Origin: Ophioderma brevispina
Lineage: Eukaryota > Echinodermata > Ophiuroidea > Amphilepidida > Ophiodermatidae
Direction: 5' to 3'
DNA length: 64,000 nucleotides
NCBI GenBank assembly: GCA_023653785.1
Contig: JAMKCH010035918.1
Span: 33,149-97,148 of the forward strand
Each line of letters starts with the position of its first letter. The first letter of the stretch is position 1. The position numbers and the translations under genes are program-made. Shown here piece by piece: positions 1-12,059 of the stretch. Below the pieces are notes generated by a model. It was not told the origin of the DNA and made no database searches. It saw nothing but the letters and a program-made list of their open reading frames with translations.

Positions 1-680
1 CTTTTTCATATGATTGTTCGGACCGTTTTCGTCGTTTGGCATGATGCGGGGTTGAATCATCTGTAGCACACACATGGTTCATTGGAAGAAGGGGTTGCAG
101 CGTGACATCCTCTTTAAGCTAGTCTGGTGACAAAAAAAAAATGGATTGGTGATAATCCACTGTGCCGTAAAACTCCAAATGGGCATCAAAGACAGCCTGG
201 TAAGTGCACCATGTAAGAGATATAAAAAACACTCGTACTAGACTTACACAAAGTCATGCTTTATGGAATAAAGCCAACCAAGCATAACAGTGATGGAGGA
301 CTAATGGAGGGAGGTTCGTACATGGAAACACTTCCAGAAGCCTAGATGCTAAGAAAATGGATACATTTTAGTGATTTCAACAAGATTGCTTTGCAATATC
401 CGAAGACACATGATCGGAGGCCAATATATGGGTTACTTGTGACATTCCACTAGTAGTCAGAAATAGGTAGCTACTGCACACAAATTAAAATTAATTTAAA
501 GGCAGCTTCTTGCATTATGATGCCATAGGCATTGAAGGTTGTTTAATAATGTGCCTCCGCTATTCTCCACTTCTCTCATTTATTTTCCCCTTTCTTTTTA
601 TTTAATTTACTTTAGGTACCAGGCTAGGTTGCGTTACATCCCAAGTACCGTATATTGGCTTACGATTCAGAAGTAAGTCG
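1..680. other. No recognisable feature
   Basis: AT-rich DNA without a reading frame or repeat that I can recognise. The later part runs into the first copy of the tandem duplication that begins near 681. Confidence 0.5.
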
Positions 681-2521
681 GGTTCATGCAAAGCCTATTA
701 ACAAAAGCCGTTATCATGGAGGTGGAGGAGGGGGCAGATGCCTTCTTGATGTGGGATTGATTGGAATGATTGATTGGGAATGAGATCAACTAAGTAGGCA
801 AGCGTTCTTAGACACATCCTGAACTACAGGTTTACTTCTTGCCTTATAACAATGTTAAGAATAAAGTAAATGAGATGATAACTTCTACAAAGTAGTTCCA
901 CAAGCATGTTGAAAAGATTTAAAAATTCTTAAACAACTCTGTAAAATTATGCAATTTCATTGGTCCGTCGAGCTAAATTCAACAATTTAGATTGGGTAAT
1001 AAGCACTGCATATCTAATATTAAAAAAAAAACTGGTTGACCTAATATGCTTGTGACCACAATACATTTACTACATGGCACATTCACATGATTGTCAATCT
1101 TGCATGTTATCATTGTGGTCAATGAATGTTTGATTTTTTTACTCAAAGAAAACCGTCCAAATCTTGTTTATTTACCATGAAACAGGAAAAAGTATTGGAA
1201 GTATGATCTATGAGAAGAAAATAAAGGTATGATAGACAATGAGGTATGATTTATAGACCCATCACCATCTCTCATGATGAATGTTAGACAACATTATTTT
1301 TTTATGGAAAAAACCTTGGGATATTTGCGTCACTCTCCAATAAAATAATGCCATTTGCCTGGCCTCAATTTGTTGGTAGAGACCCTGACTGGCTATAAAT
1401 AATAAATTCCACTCAAGCATAAAAATACTTGCTGTTTTTGTTTGTTCTTTATTTTTTTTTATCAAAATTTCTTTGTTTCCATTCAGAAAGCAAAATGAAG
1501 GAATATAAGCTTTGAACATAACAAATCTAGTTTATAGGTCTAATTAATATTTTAATTGGTCCTGATGCATACCACCAATACAGTGAGCTCGTAATGGGGC
1601 AGTTCAGGGTTCATGAAAGGTCTATAAACTAGCAGTTATCATGGAGGTGGGGGGGCAGATGCCTATTTAATGTGGATTGATTGATGATTGATTGACTGAA
1701 TGATCCAACTAAGTAGGCAGCGTTCTTAGGAATACATCCTTGAATAAAGGTTTAATTCTGAATTCTAACAATTTGTTAAGAATATAAAGTAAATGATGGA
1801 TGAAACTTTCTACAAGTAGTTCCACAATGCATGTTGAATAAGATTTAAAATTCTTAAACAACTCTGTAAACTTATGCAATTTCATTGGTCATGTCGAGTC
1901 TAAATTCAACAATTTGATTGGTAATAAGCACTGCATATCTAAATTTACTTACCTACTATGCTTGTTGCCACATACACTTTTACTAGGCCAGCATTAAACA
2001 TGATGTCAATCTGCATGTACTCATGTGTTCAATGGATGTTGTGATTTTTTTAACTCAAAGAAAACAGTCCAAATATTGTTTTATTTACAATGAAAACGAA
2101 CAATGTATTGAATATGATCTACTGAGAAAGAAAATTAAAGGTATGATAGACAATGAAAGGATGATTTTAGACCCATCACCATCTCTCATGATGAATTTAG
2201 ACAACCATATTTTTCATGGAAAAAAAACCTTGGGGACTATTGAGTCACTCTTCCCAGTAAAATAATGCCTTTGCCTGGCCTCAATAGTGGAGAGGACCAT
2301 CTGTGTCTATAAATAATTAATCCTACTTAAAGTCATAAAATTATATAATTGCTGTTTTGGTTTGTCTTTATTTTTTTTAATCAAAAATTTTCTTGTTCCA
2401 TCAGAAAGCGAAAACTGAAGGAGATATAAGACTTTGAACATAAACACACTTGTTTATAGGGTCTTAATAATATTTTAATTGGTCCATTATGCATAACACC
2501 AATCCATGAGCTCCGTCATGG
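681..2521. repeat. Tandem duplication, two copies of about 0.92 kb
   Basis: Copy 1 runs from about 681 to 1600 and copy 2 from about 1607 to 2521. Anchors such as ATCATGGAGGTGG, AACAACTCTGTAAA and CAATTTCATTGGTC recur in the same order at an offset of roughly 920 bases. The copies differ mostly by 1-2 base insertions and deletions, often at homopolymers, with fewer substitutions. That pattern is more typical of long-read error or an uncollapsed allele than of ordinary divergence. Short ORFs here (for example 2023-2265) are not supported as genes because the other copy does not keep them open. Confidence 0.85.
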
Positions 2522-2734
2522 CTGATGTTTCTTCACTGAATCCAGTCGCCTGGTCCGACGTTCTCTGTTAATCAACGTCTTTTCCTGCCTCAAATGTACA
2601 CCAAAACCCATATCAGTCATTAACATGGTTAGCAAAAATATACAGCCATAATAATTCCCTGTGATTAAATCTTCAATAAGTGTTTTATTATACAACAGCC
2701 TGTGTGTGCAAATAATAAGAGTGTTATCTTCAGA

Positions 2735-3060
2735 TCATTTACTTCATGAGGCAAAGCCGAGTTAAATGGAACAATCCAAATTTAATAGAGTGATATAATT
2801 TTACTATTGCACAAAAATATGTTGACAATATCTGTTTTATATAATAATGAATGATTTTTTACTCATGCCAAGCAATGGTACACAAATATTGAATGCCTAA
2901 GAGTGTCATAGTAAAAATATATCATGAGGTCAAAATTTGACTTTTCTATTTCACAAGGCAAAGCCGAGTGAAATGGAACAGTCAAAATTTGACTGAATGA
3001 TATATTTTTACTATTGCACGAATATAGGCAGTCAATATTTGTTTTATATCATAATATCAC
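2735..3060. repeat. Diverged tandem repeat with an internal inverted repeat
   Basis: A block near 2735-2860 and a block near 2945-3060 share GGCAAAGCCGAGT, ATGGAACA, TTTTACTATTGCAC and TGTTTTATAT in order. Between them, TAGTAAAAATATATCAT near 2910 is the reverse complement of ATGATATATTTTTACTA near 3000, so the region can also fold. This looks like the left half of the foldback element that continues to about 3640. Confidence 0.6.
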
Positions 3061-3640
3061 CTGTTTTATTTTCAAGCCATGTGATAGTAAAACCTATTCA
3101 TAAACGTTTAATGTGAGAGAGGAAATATAATTGGACAAAAACCATGCATTGATATTTGTCAATGCACGGTGCGTATGTTAATGAGAGTACGTGGAGTGCC
3201 TAGAACGTTTACGCGCGATGTTGGATTGATTCATTTCATGAGCGGATATGTGAATCTTTTTGTTAGAAACATTATTGCATTGGATTTCATGACATATTCA
3301 GATTTTTCTTGTAAAACTGTCTGTCGTTTATGAATTAGGTTAATGTCTGTATATTTTTAGTTTCTCATGCAATGGCAAAAATCAATGCACTTGCGTCAGT
3401 TTGACCAGACTCATAATGGCACGCGCCCCTGCGGGGCTTGTGCCATTATTCGTCGTCAAACTGAGCGCGCGTGCATTGATTTTTGGCCAATGCACTCGAA
3501 GCTAAAAATATTCAGCCATTAACCTCTAATCACATGGCTCAAATCACTGCAATCATGATATAATAACAAATATTGCATGGCTGAAATGGCCCAGCACATG
3601 TAACAGAGGTGGAATGGTATTTTTATCTAGTCAAGAACTA
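3050..3640. mobile_element. Foldback element with a long central hairpin
   Basis: The core, 3331-3533, is an imperfect inverted repeat with arms of about 90 bases. AGGTTAATG, TATTTTTAG, AAAAATCAATGCAC, CAGTTTGAC and ATAATGGCAC on the left recur as reverse complements on the right, closing on a GCCCC-TGC-GGGGC tip. Weaker complementarity extends outward: 3050-3100 (CATAATATCAC, AAGCCATGTG) pairs with 3530-3590 (CACATGGCT, ATGATATAAT). A separate short palindrome lies at about 3163-3176. There is no coding capacity. I read it as a non-autonomous foldback or MITE; its family is unknown. Confidence 0.7.
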
Positions 3641-3644
3641 ATAA

Positions 3645-5895
3645 TCCTCGATATAGGATCATTGGGTCATTTACTTCCAGACTTGTTTAAATCAGAGTGA
3701 ATGTCACATCAAGTAAGAAGCAAGTCTTCCCATGTTCAGAGTTACTGCAATTCACCTGATTTTCATGCACTGGGTCACAAATCAATGTCATTATTATATA
3801 ATAATAATTTATTGAACTACTTGTTTCTTATTTTATTGATTCAAAGAGTCAATAAAATTAAAAATGTTGCTCCAACTACTATTTTGGCTGAAAATAAAGC
3901 TTATCATCCCATGGCTGATCAGTATTGCTAGAAACATTCATTTCAAAGGACAGTACATGAATTTACTATTCTTCTTTTGCTTGATGTACAGTTTTTGTTT
4001 TGAGAAAAGAGTTCAAATGTTTGAAATTTAAAGATCTTCAACACACTTGCTCTTTATGGGGAAAATGAAATTAGACTGACTTTCTCAAGTCTCCAGTTAG
4101 AGCAAATTTCACTCCATTTCAATTAATTTCAAAAGTGAATGTTGTTAAGACATAAGAACCAAAAAATGGTGTATTTCCACTCTTTTGATAAGTCTATAGT
4201 CAACACTAAATTTATTGATATTTACTCTTCAAAAAAGTATAATTGCAGCAGTATACAAATTTTGAAATGAGTGAAATAAGAGAATTTTACTTGTTTACTC
4301 CATAATCACTCTTTCAAAAGAATGAATTTTACTTCATTTAAAAGAGGCTGAATCTTAAAATATACCTTCAATGACAAGTGAGTGAACTCAATACCATTAT
4401 TAGTAAGATTAGAACTTCTTAAGATAGCAGCAGACCCAATGCTCATATAGTAGCAGTGAAATCCTTTCAAGTCAGTGTACAAAAATAGTCCAATTGGGCC
4501 ACATATTAGCTAGCTTGGCAACACTGGGTCCTATAATGTAAACCATAGGATCTCGAGGTCTTTCCAATTAACCTTGATGTTGATATTTATAATTAAACAT
4601 ACCAGAGCTGTCACAAGCAGGAAGTCAACATACCACAGCTGTTACAAACAGGAAGTTTATGTTGCCATGGTTTCCCATTTCTATTTCCCTTTACTATTTT
4701 CTATTAATTTTAATAAGGGCCAATTTCTTGTAAGTTAGTTTACTTTGGCTGTCTCTCATTTGGATGGCTACTCCACAATATATGCCTAGTTGTACCAGAT
4801 TCTGCCAAGCACTTGTCTTCAATTTAAAGAGTTTCAACAATTTAATACAAATTAACTTAAGAGATGAAGAAGTTTTCCTAGTCCTAGATCTAGCTACTGA
4901 ATCAAATTGCTGATTTGTGCTTTAGAAATGGGGACAACGGGTGTGGCGCATGCAAAGCTAGGTGTTGTTGCTAAGGTGTGCATGTCAGGTACAGGCTAAT
5001 TTGCGAACAGGTGGGTGGGTAGGTTGCATGGAGTGGGTGCAAGGTGCATTTTAAATTGACATACAAAAGCTGGTTCAAGCTAAACAAGACATTCATTTAG
5101 GTTTTACAACTGAAAAAATGATGACTTGTTAGTTTTGCTAAAGAAAAGAATCTTCAAAATGCACATATTTCACTTTCATATTATCTTAGTGCAATTCCCT
5201 AGGCCCGTATAAGTGGAATTCAGTTGGTTTGGCAGGGTAATCCATTCACAATACAGACAAATAGGGCACCTTGTGGGTATTCCACACAATGACCATACAG
5301 GGTTGTGCTGCCAATTTGGATCTCATTTTCAGTCTTCTAGTTCATGCTAATTTTAGTATAGGGATGGACCACTTTTATAAACCCTTCTAACATTTTCCAG
5401 ACAAAATTAGGCCAATTTCCTCAATCTTGAATCAAAATTGGTATTCAATTTGATCCAAAATCTGCATCTTGGGTATATCCAGTCTCATTCTGGTATAAAA
5501 TTGGTATAGATGTGGGTCATACTTCCAGACTTTTGGAGACACATACCTACTCAAACCAAACCTCAGTCTAGTACAGACCACTATTGGGGTAGGGGGAACC
5601 ATGTCAGTGTTTAGTATCTGCTTTACTCCAGTAAATGCAATGTTATGAGTCAGGCCTGGCTATAGGACTAATTTTCTCTCAAAGCAGGGTCATTGAGGGA
5701 GCATTTTGAATACATACATATACAAATAAACACAGACACTATGGTTCTTTGATCCTACACATATTGTATATTTATTGAATACTTTTAATCAATTCTGACT
5801 CAATTTTGACAACTGATAAGTAGAGGCATATAAGAGCTATCATCCCTGTGAAAAGCAGAGAAATACATTGGCAGGAATCCTATCATATACGCATA
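3645..5895. other. No gene recognised; one short tandem repeat
   Basis: AT-rich DNA. The only structure I can support is two copies of a 31-base unit at 4597-4656 (ACATACCAGAGCTG and ACATACCACAGCTG). The ORF at 3701-3931 has no recognisable domain and an unremarkable composition. Confidence 0.45.
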
Positions 5896-5900
5896 TAAAG

Positions 5901-5996
5901 GTCATGACTTGCACATTATAGCACCCTCTAATACTAGGCCTATTGAAGTCATGACTTGCAAGTTATAGCAGCAATAGCACCCTCTATTATCCAATC
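5901..5996. repeat. Short tandem duplication, 47-base unit
   Basis: GTCATGACTTGCA followed by TTATAGCA and GCACCCTCTA occurs at 5901 and again at 5948. The second copy has a small insertion. No function is evident. Confidence 0.65.
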
Positions 5997-6139
5997 TCTG
6001 TAAAGATCTATATAAACCACATTTTAAAGACTGAAAAATCATATTTACTGACGATGAGACTATAATAATGATGTCCGGAAAACCCGACCATAGACACTGG
6101 TGTGAGCCAATTCTAGCACACAATTTTGGCACAATCTGG

Positions 6140-7262
6140 CACTTGTTGCATTAAATTGCCCTCAATATGATCATGACCTTGACTTTATTCATTGGCGTTC
6201 TTGAATTTGGTTTAGCCAGGGATGTGCAGCTTGGATTCTGAAAAGTGGCCCCATAAATGATAATCAAATTTGATGAAAATACTCAATGACTGGATTTTTA
6301 AACATTTTTGGTTCAAAATTAAGCTAAATTTGACAAAATGTTGGAAAAAATAGCTAATTTTGCTACAAACAATGAAAATATTTGTATTTTTAAAGAGTTT
6401 GAGAAGTTTTGGTAAAAGCAGCCCTTTTATATATACCAGTTTTTGGTCACTTTGTGACCCATTGCCATACCCAAGAACCTGAAAATGCTCTACTCCTTGG
6501 CAGCTCATCTCTGTACCTTAATTTCCTTAAGCCCCCCCCCCCTTATGCTTATTGCAACATGTTGATGCCCTGTAGGTTTTCGTATGTCCCTCATGCTCAT
6601 GCATGTTTCTTTCTGTTCATATCTGTGTGGTTGGTTGTTTAGGGTTGTATTAGTAGGCATCTTTTATGGTGTACTTATTTTTTTTATTAGAAAGACTGTG
6701 GCACAGGCAAAATTTGGATGTAGGGTCCCAAATTTTAGTTCTTTCTGAAAAAAGATATTAAGCAGGGACATAACAGAAATCTGTATTCAAAGTGCAAATC
6801 TCAGATTAAAAGATGACCTTTTATGACCAAAATTGGTATTAAAAAATAAGTCATTTCCAACAAATACACAAAATTTTTAACGAAGCTTCAAATTCAGGCA
6901 AAATTGTGATTTTCTTTTTTTATATCAAGGCATTAACAGCAGTTATCTAATTAGTAACGCTGACGGATTGGTGCCAAGGCAGTGTTTAACCTCTCTTTTG
7001 AAGCTCTGCAAGTCTTGGTTTGATGCTACATGAGCAGGAAGGGCATTATAAGCCTACAATGAATGGGAGAAATGATCTTCTGTGGGAGGCCAGGTTGGAC
7101 CTTGGGATTGAATAGTTGTGAAATTCTGTGAATGTTCAGGAAAAAATGGTTAACTTGGGTCACAAAACTAGGCCAACCTGGGCCATCCAAACAAGAATAG
7201 GCTCAACTTTTGTGAAAAATTTGTATAAATTCAAGTCAATTTGCAGATACTAAGAGATATTA
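6140..7262. other. Intergenic, low-complexity AT-rich DNA with an 11-base C run
   Basis: AT-rich stretches with a poly(C) run at 6532-6542. No coding signal or named repeat is seen. The short ORFs on both strands have simple, Phe/Leu/Lys-rich compositions. Confidence 0.4.
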
Positions 7263-7263
7263 T

Positions 7264-7480
7264 AAGGTCCATAAACTTTACCGCATCTGCATTGCGGTGA
7301 GTTGTGTTACTATTATGTTGATCACTTCCATGCCGCAACTTACCGTGACATGACGCAAATCCAGCAGAAATGAATTTAACTTCATTGCAGTACCCTGATG
7401 TGGTATTCTAAGTAAAGACTGCAATTCTACCACCACAACTTACAGTAATGCAGATACAATAAAGTATGAATGGACCTTAA
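7264..7480. mobile_element. Inverted-repeat MITE, about 215 bp
   Basis: The left end AAGGTCCATAAACTTTACCG is mirrored by the right end, whose reverse complement begins TTAAGGTCCATTCATAC. The arms also share ATCTGCATT and AGTTGTG. The ends are flanked by TA on both sides, which would fit the TA target duplication of Tc1/mariner-type MITEs. That class assignment is inference. Confidence 0.65.
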
Positions 7481-7605
7481 CACTTTGCCTATACCACTGG
7501 TACATCTTATTTTGCTATAATTAGAACAGTTAGCGGTTGAGATTTGTTAGAGTGCCTCAATTCATTAGTTGTCCCTTGGTTTTTCATTGTAATAATAATA
7601 AAAAA

Positions 7606-7671
7606 GAAACCTTGCCTTGGATTTGAACCAACTATCTCAAGTTAATATGTTATTGTACAAGTACTAGGCCT
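7606..7671 (-). repeat. tRNA-like relic (B-box match)
   Basis: On the minus strand GGTTCAAATCC (7619-7629) matches a pol III B box. Upstream bases resemble a degraded tRNA body, and a T-rich stretch follows on the minus strand. The stems do not pair well, so this is not a functional tRNA. It may be a SINE head, possibly related to the similar relic at 8.6 kb. Confidence 0.3.
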
Positions 7672-7689
7672 TCAATCTGAAGAACACAC

Positions 7690-8610
7690 TAAGAAAATTA
7701 CATAACCAAGGCTTTTCTTAGTAAGTCATGACTTAGCCATACTGATTCAAGTATACAACTCATAAAAATAACTTCCCAGTTTTTCAAATATATTTTGCAA
7801 AGAAGACATGGAAGAAGCAAATGGAGGAGGAGAGTAGGAGACTTGGGTTGAGGATGGATGATGCATTGAATCGGACAAAGTGGAGGGAGGAGGGTAAGGG
7901 CGATTGCTGAGAGTGTGAGGTAAATCCGTCCACCCCAATTCATGGGGACAAACCCAAATTTAACTTTGGATATACTACTACTACTGAAATCAATATAAAA
8001 CAATAGTCAAAGATGCATTCAGTATTTTTTTCAACAAAATTAATTTGGCAGTTGTACATCCATACTTTTATAAAGCACAATCAAAAACTGTATCATTAGG
8101 TCATTTCATGAAGCCTATCTTAAAGGCACTATCAGTGATTTGATAAATCAGAAAATTAAAAAAAATCATAAAAAATCGGATTTTTGCACGTCTGTAACAA
8201 GTACAGGTACCCTAACATGTATACTCTGCAAATGATAAGACCAGAAGCAACCTAATAAGGACAAAATCGGATATTTTAGTCATTACTGTCCGAACGGACA
8301 CTTACTACAACACATAACTGAATGGAGATCCATATCTTTGAACACTGCCGGTTTCTTCCTTTTCTGGCAATTCTTCAGTTGGAAAAAGTAATTCTACAGA
8401 CTTATCCTTAAATTTAAAGCCATTTCTGCAAATTTAAAATATTTTGAATCTTTCAGATAAATCACTGATAGTGTCTTTAACTTGTCACCATTTAAATTTA
8501 TAATTGGGTATGGATGACCAAAAGATTCATAATTTTTATTAATATATATTTCTATCTTGACTAAGAAACTGATACAAAAATCCAAAAATAAAACTATGCA
8601 AGGAAAAATC
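7690..8610. other. No gene recognised
   Basis: AT-rich DNA. The overlapping minus-strand ORFs at 7698-8003 are compositionally biased (Pro/Ser/Leu) and show no domain. The rest holds nothing I can name. Confidence 0.4.
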
Positions 8611-8611
8611 T

Positions 8612-8690
8612 GACCAAGGAAGTAAGATTCGAACCAGTTACTTATGATAACTTGAGCTCTTCTCTAACATCCTGTTGGAAGCCACCATGG
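8612..8690 (-). repeat. tRNA-like relic (B-box match)
   Basis: On the minus strand GGTTCGAATC (8626-8635) is a near-perfect B box, and GTTAGAGAAGAGC upstream resembles a D-arm. Pairing in the acceptor and T stems is poor, so a decayed tRNA or SINE head is more likely than a working tRNA. It resembles the relic at 7.6 kb in layout. Confidence 0.35.
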
Positions 8691-9080
8691 TTTACCAGAA
8701 TCTTTACTTTAGTTACAAGACATACCCAAGTATAGTATTTTTTAGGTCGTTTACTGAATTATGCATTTCACATTGGCATAATTTCAGGATTTTAAATGTG
8801 ACATTTCTTTAAATGTCTTTTTTGCCAATTTTGTTGCATTAGACGCTGTTTGTACTGGACCCCACTGAATGAATCTTGAATAGAATTTTGACATATCCTT
8901 AGCAATGACACTTGAGTCTTTGGGAAGTAAAGTAATTATGTAAATGATGACCATCAAATGATATATGCTAATAATTGAAATTTATATTTTGACAAAATCT
9001 TGAGCCATGGAAAGGCAGATGGTTATTTACACCATCTGATAAAATCCAAAAAGTAAAATAAGAAACAAAATACAAGTTAA
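8691..9080. other. No recognisable feature
   Basis: AT-rich spacer between a tRNA-like relic and a LINE tail. Nothing further is seen. Confidence 0.4.
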
Positions 9081-9084
9081 GGTC

Positions 9085-9350
9085 ATACTGGAGAAAATCA
9101 AAGAAGCTAAAAGGAGATGGGAAGAACATGTAGCAAAAAGATAAGGCATGCTAGATGGGACCTAAGAGGGCAGAATGGCGCAATCAAGAACAGGAGACGA
9201 GAATGAGAAAGGCAGACAGAAGAATGAAGATGGTAAGATGATTAACATCTTAGCACTACTTGGACCAGAGAGGCACAGACTGCAGCAAAAAGGGTATTAC
9301 TTGAAGACTTCTACATCCAATAGTGGATGCAAGAACCTAGGTCACTAAGG
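9085..9350 (+). pseudogene. LINE ORF2 3'-terminal relic (plus strand)
   Basis: Read in the plus orientation with frame changes, fragments such as RRWEEHVAKR, TTWTREAQ and LLEDFYIQ follow one another. This matches the layout of a LINE ORF2 tail: an RW..HV.RR segment, an Arg-rich stretch, then a TW.R.A segment and a final aromatic/Gln-rich end. Several frameshifts and stops interrupt it and no upstream reverse transcriptase domain is visible. It is a dead fragment of about 90 codons, and the clade cannot be told. Confidence 0.4.
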
Positions 9351-9359
9351 TAAGGTAAC

Positions 9360-10676
9360 AAATGCAATGCATTTAAATAAAGCTCAACTATCTCTGTACC
9401 CTAGAATACAATTTGGAAACCTTTAACAAGTCTGACAACCTTCATTGTCCTGTGCTCAAAACAAAGCAAGGTTTGTTTTCTCCTTATTATTCAAAAATGG
9501 CAACTAATTACAAAACAACACTGTCCATATGTGTTATCACGTTAGTAAGTAGCGTGTCAGTGAATGTGTGGTAGAGGTGGTAATAAATATGATCCCGCAG
9601 TTTGTAAACACCATGTTACTTATTGTCATTATTGTCTGTTTTCTTGCTTCCACTACATGTTAACAACCCAACAATCAACCAAATATTCAGAAATGTGATA
9701 AGATAAAATGATCTCTTGCTAATAAAACATATCCAGCTATTTTTCTAGTTATCATTAAGGGGTTGAGTTAGTGAACTACTTGAAGAATTTACAGGACATT
9801 TTATTATATGATGTTTATAACAGTATTGATTAAGAATCTGAAATCAAAAATAGGGGTCTCCAACCTTGTTTTTGCTATAGCCAAAACAAAGAAGGTATGT
9901 TGTCGCTTTTTCAACCACGCAAGTCTAAAGGAAAAGTAAAAATTTGACGTTTAATCACGTACAAAATAAAAAACTACTTGATAGAATTTTTAATTTCAAA
10001 ATTTTTAAATAAATGGGGGTCAATGACTTACTTTTCCATTAAAGCCTAAAACACTCAAATTTGAGTCTTTTTGACAATTTGGGTTCCTCGTTGGTCTGCA
10101 AAAGAAGTTTGCGGCACATCCGGTACGTATAGCCCAAAGCAGGAAGTGTGTATAAAGGGAGTGTGCCTGAACATGGGCGTAGAGGATGCGCAATTGACAT
10201 GATTTATTTTTGTTTTAATTTTTGCCGTGAAAAACACAAATAAAACGCACAAGAGATCCACGTATCGGCGTGTGGAACCTTCGCACCTCAAAATGCAAAT
10301 TCTTTCTTTTGCCGCCAACGTGGAGCTAAATTGAATGCTCAAAGCTCAAAACAGCTTGTGCCTAAACAGATCACACATCAAACCCCTTAAACAAACACAA
10401 TACTATCATTTTGGAAAGGGAGCAGAATTCTGCAGGTAATTCATTATCGACACGATTTATTCTTCAAATTTTTTAACGAGGCGGTTCTCAAACCACTAAT
10501 CTCAACTGATTTCACACCTGCATTGCAATGAAGCTTCAACTTTTCAAATAAGACGATTTAACACTGTCAGCCTACTTTATAAGTTGACCTCAAATGACCT
10601 CTGCAGGCCACCTGCAACAGGGACTACAGGATGCATAAGACCATCTTACATCTTTGGTCCACCTTGGTAAATTATA
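9360..10676. other. Intergenic DNA, nothing assigned
   Basis: No supported gene. The stretch near 9970-9995 (TTGATAGAATTTTTAATTTC) resembles short segments near 28640 and 48955, so a very old dispersed repeat may be present. The minus ORF at 10055-10342 shows no domain. Confidence 0.35.
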
Positions 10677-11022
10677 AAGGTGCAACGAGAGATTTCAAAT
10701 AACAGGTGTCCCCAAAAACTGAAAATTCTGATATTTGCACTGGTGTAAAGCTTTTTATCAAAAATAGCACCCCAAGTTGGACAAAGGTTAAGCTGAGAAC
10801 TGTTTCTTTGGTACAAAATTTTGAAATTTCTAATTCCTATAGGAGCAAATACAAAATTCAGCCTATGTTTCTATTGAACTATAAGCATATACAAATCAAC
10901 TTTTGTTTTCATTTTCTGTAGCCAATAAATGGTAGGGAATCTATTGAGTGTCTAATCTATATGAAATCAGTAACAATATACAGAAAAATATTGATTGACT
11001 TGAAAATCTCTGCTTGCACGTT
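10677..11022. mobile_element. MITE copy A, TIR AAAGGTGCAACGAGAGA
   Basis: About 346 bp. The left end reads AAAGGTGCAACGAGAGATTT and the right end TCTCTGCTTGCACGTT is its diverged reverse complement. The interior aligns in order with copy B at 35752-36096: GATGT/GGTGTAAAGCTTTT, AACTGTTTC.TTGGTA, AATTTCTAATTCC/TCG, TTCAGCC and the TGTAGCCAA segment. There is no coding capacity, so the short ORF at 10706-10921 should be ignored. The flanks suggest a TA target, consistent with but not proof of a Tc1/mariner-type element. Confidence 0.75.
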
Positions 11023-11400
11023 AAGACCATCCTCTTCAAATAAGATCAATTTACAGAAACCTTAAAATAGCACACAATACATATATACATGGGTATGTAC
11101 ATACAAAAATAGTGATGAAAAGGTATCTATCTTCCTGAACACACCCAGGCAAGATAAAACTTGGTCAGAACAAACATGGATGGGGAAGGAACAAATGATG
11201 CTTGCTTCCCAATTCCCCTTATGCAGTTAATACTGATATGAAATTGATGACAATTTGAATGCAGCAAGAAATTTATATTCTGGCATAACATTCCTATATT
11301 TATAAAACCCATGTATATAATAGATGTTATATACTTCATTAATAAATTTAAGATTGTATATTGGTTGAAACTCTATCAGTGTGATTAAAAATAGTTCACT
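11023..11400. other. No recognisable feature
   Basis: AT-rich spacer. The minus ORF at 11127-11339 has no recognisable motif. Confidence 0.4.
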
Positions 11401-11414
11401 ATCAGCGAGAAATC

Positions 11415-11511
11415 GGCGCCATCCGTAAATAGTACTCCTAAGCCACGCCCACCCGTAAATAGTTCATTTTTCAGAAGTACCACTTACGGCTCAGAGGTAC
11501 TATTTACGCCG
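11415..11511. repeat. Short inverted repeat built on CGTAAATAGTAC
   Basis: The left arm (11415-11443, GGCG..CCGTAAATAGTACTCCTAAGCC) pairs with the right arm near 11488-11511, whose reverse complement is CGGCGTAAATAGTACCTCTG. Inside, another CCGTAAATAGT faces AGTACCACTTACGG. This is a small hairpin-forming element. Confidence 0.6.
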
Positions 11512-11679
11512 CTTAAATCGCGTAACTTACTGCGATCGTGTAGCGCGCCTGCATTTGCGCGTAGTGGATTGCATTTGGACTAACACATTCATTTACAGCG
11601 ATACAAACCGTTTGACGTGAAATTTATATTGAAATGCAAATGCACAAATTCATTATTTTTTTTTCATTTTTAACTGAAA

Positions 11680-11685
11680 TTTATT
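11680..11685 (-). promoter_or_regulatory. Possible poly(A) signal for the 12.06 kb exon
   Basis: AATAAA on the minus strand, about 375 bases downstream of the stop codon at 12060. It is the first canonical hexamer I see in a suitable place, but such hexamers are common in AT-rich DNA. Confidence 0.25.
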
Positions 11686-11701
11686 AATGAGTATATAAAA
11701 C

Positions 11702-11885
11702 AAATAATACTGACTCTATTCGAGTCTCCCTGCTTAAAACTATGGTCCCTCTGTGACTACATTTAGTGCTACTGCTAACAAAAACAACAAAATATTGCTT
11801 TGGGGCGAGCTCCCCTCAGCAAAATACACTAATGTAAGTCACCTCGGGAACCATAGTTTTACCAGAGACTGTCAGTAATATTTTT
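11702..11885. mobile_element. Foldback element, about 184 bp
   Basis: The left arm (AATACTGAC, GAGTCTCCCTGCTTAAAACT, ATGGT, GTGACTACATTTAGTG) is matched in order by the reverse complement of the right arm (ATTACTGAC, AGTCTCTGGTAAAACT, ATGGT, GTGACTTACATTAGTG). The arms are about 70 bp with an unpaired centre. It lies in the probable 3' untranslated region of the exon at 12060-12151. Confidence 0.7.
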
Positions 11886-12059
11886 ACTAATTATACCTAT
11901 GGAACCAAACAGGTTGGGAACACTCCAATGCATGTCTAAAGAAACATCAAAATTTTACTACATTTAAACTTCAAATAATCACTATGATATTATTTTAATC
12001 ATTACCCAAATGATCAAAATAATCCTACACAAAAGTTTCCCCAAACGAACCTGTTTTTC

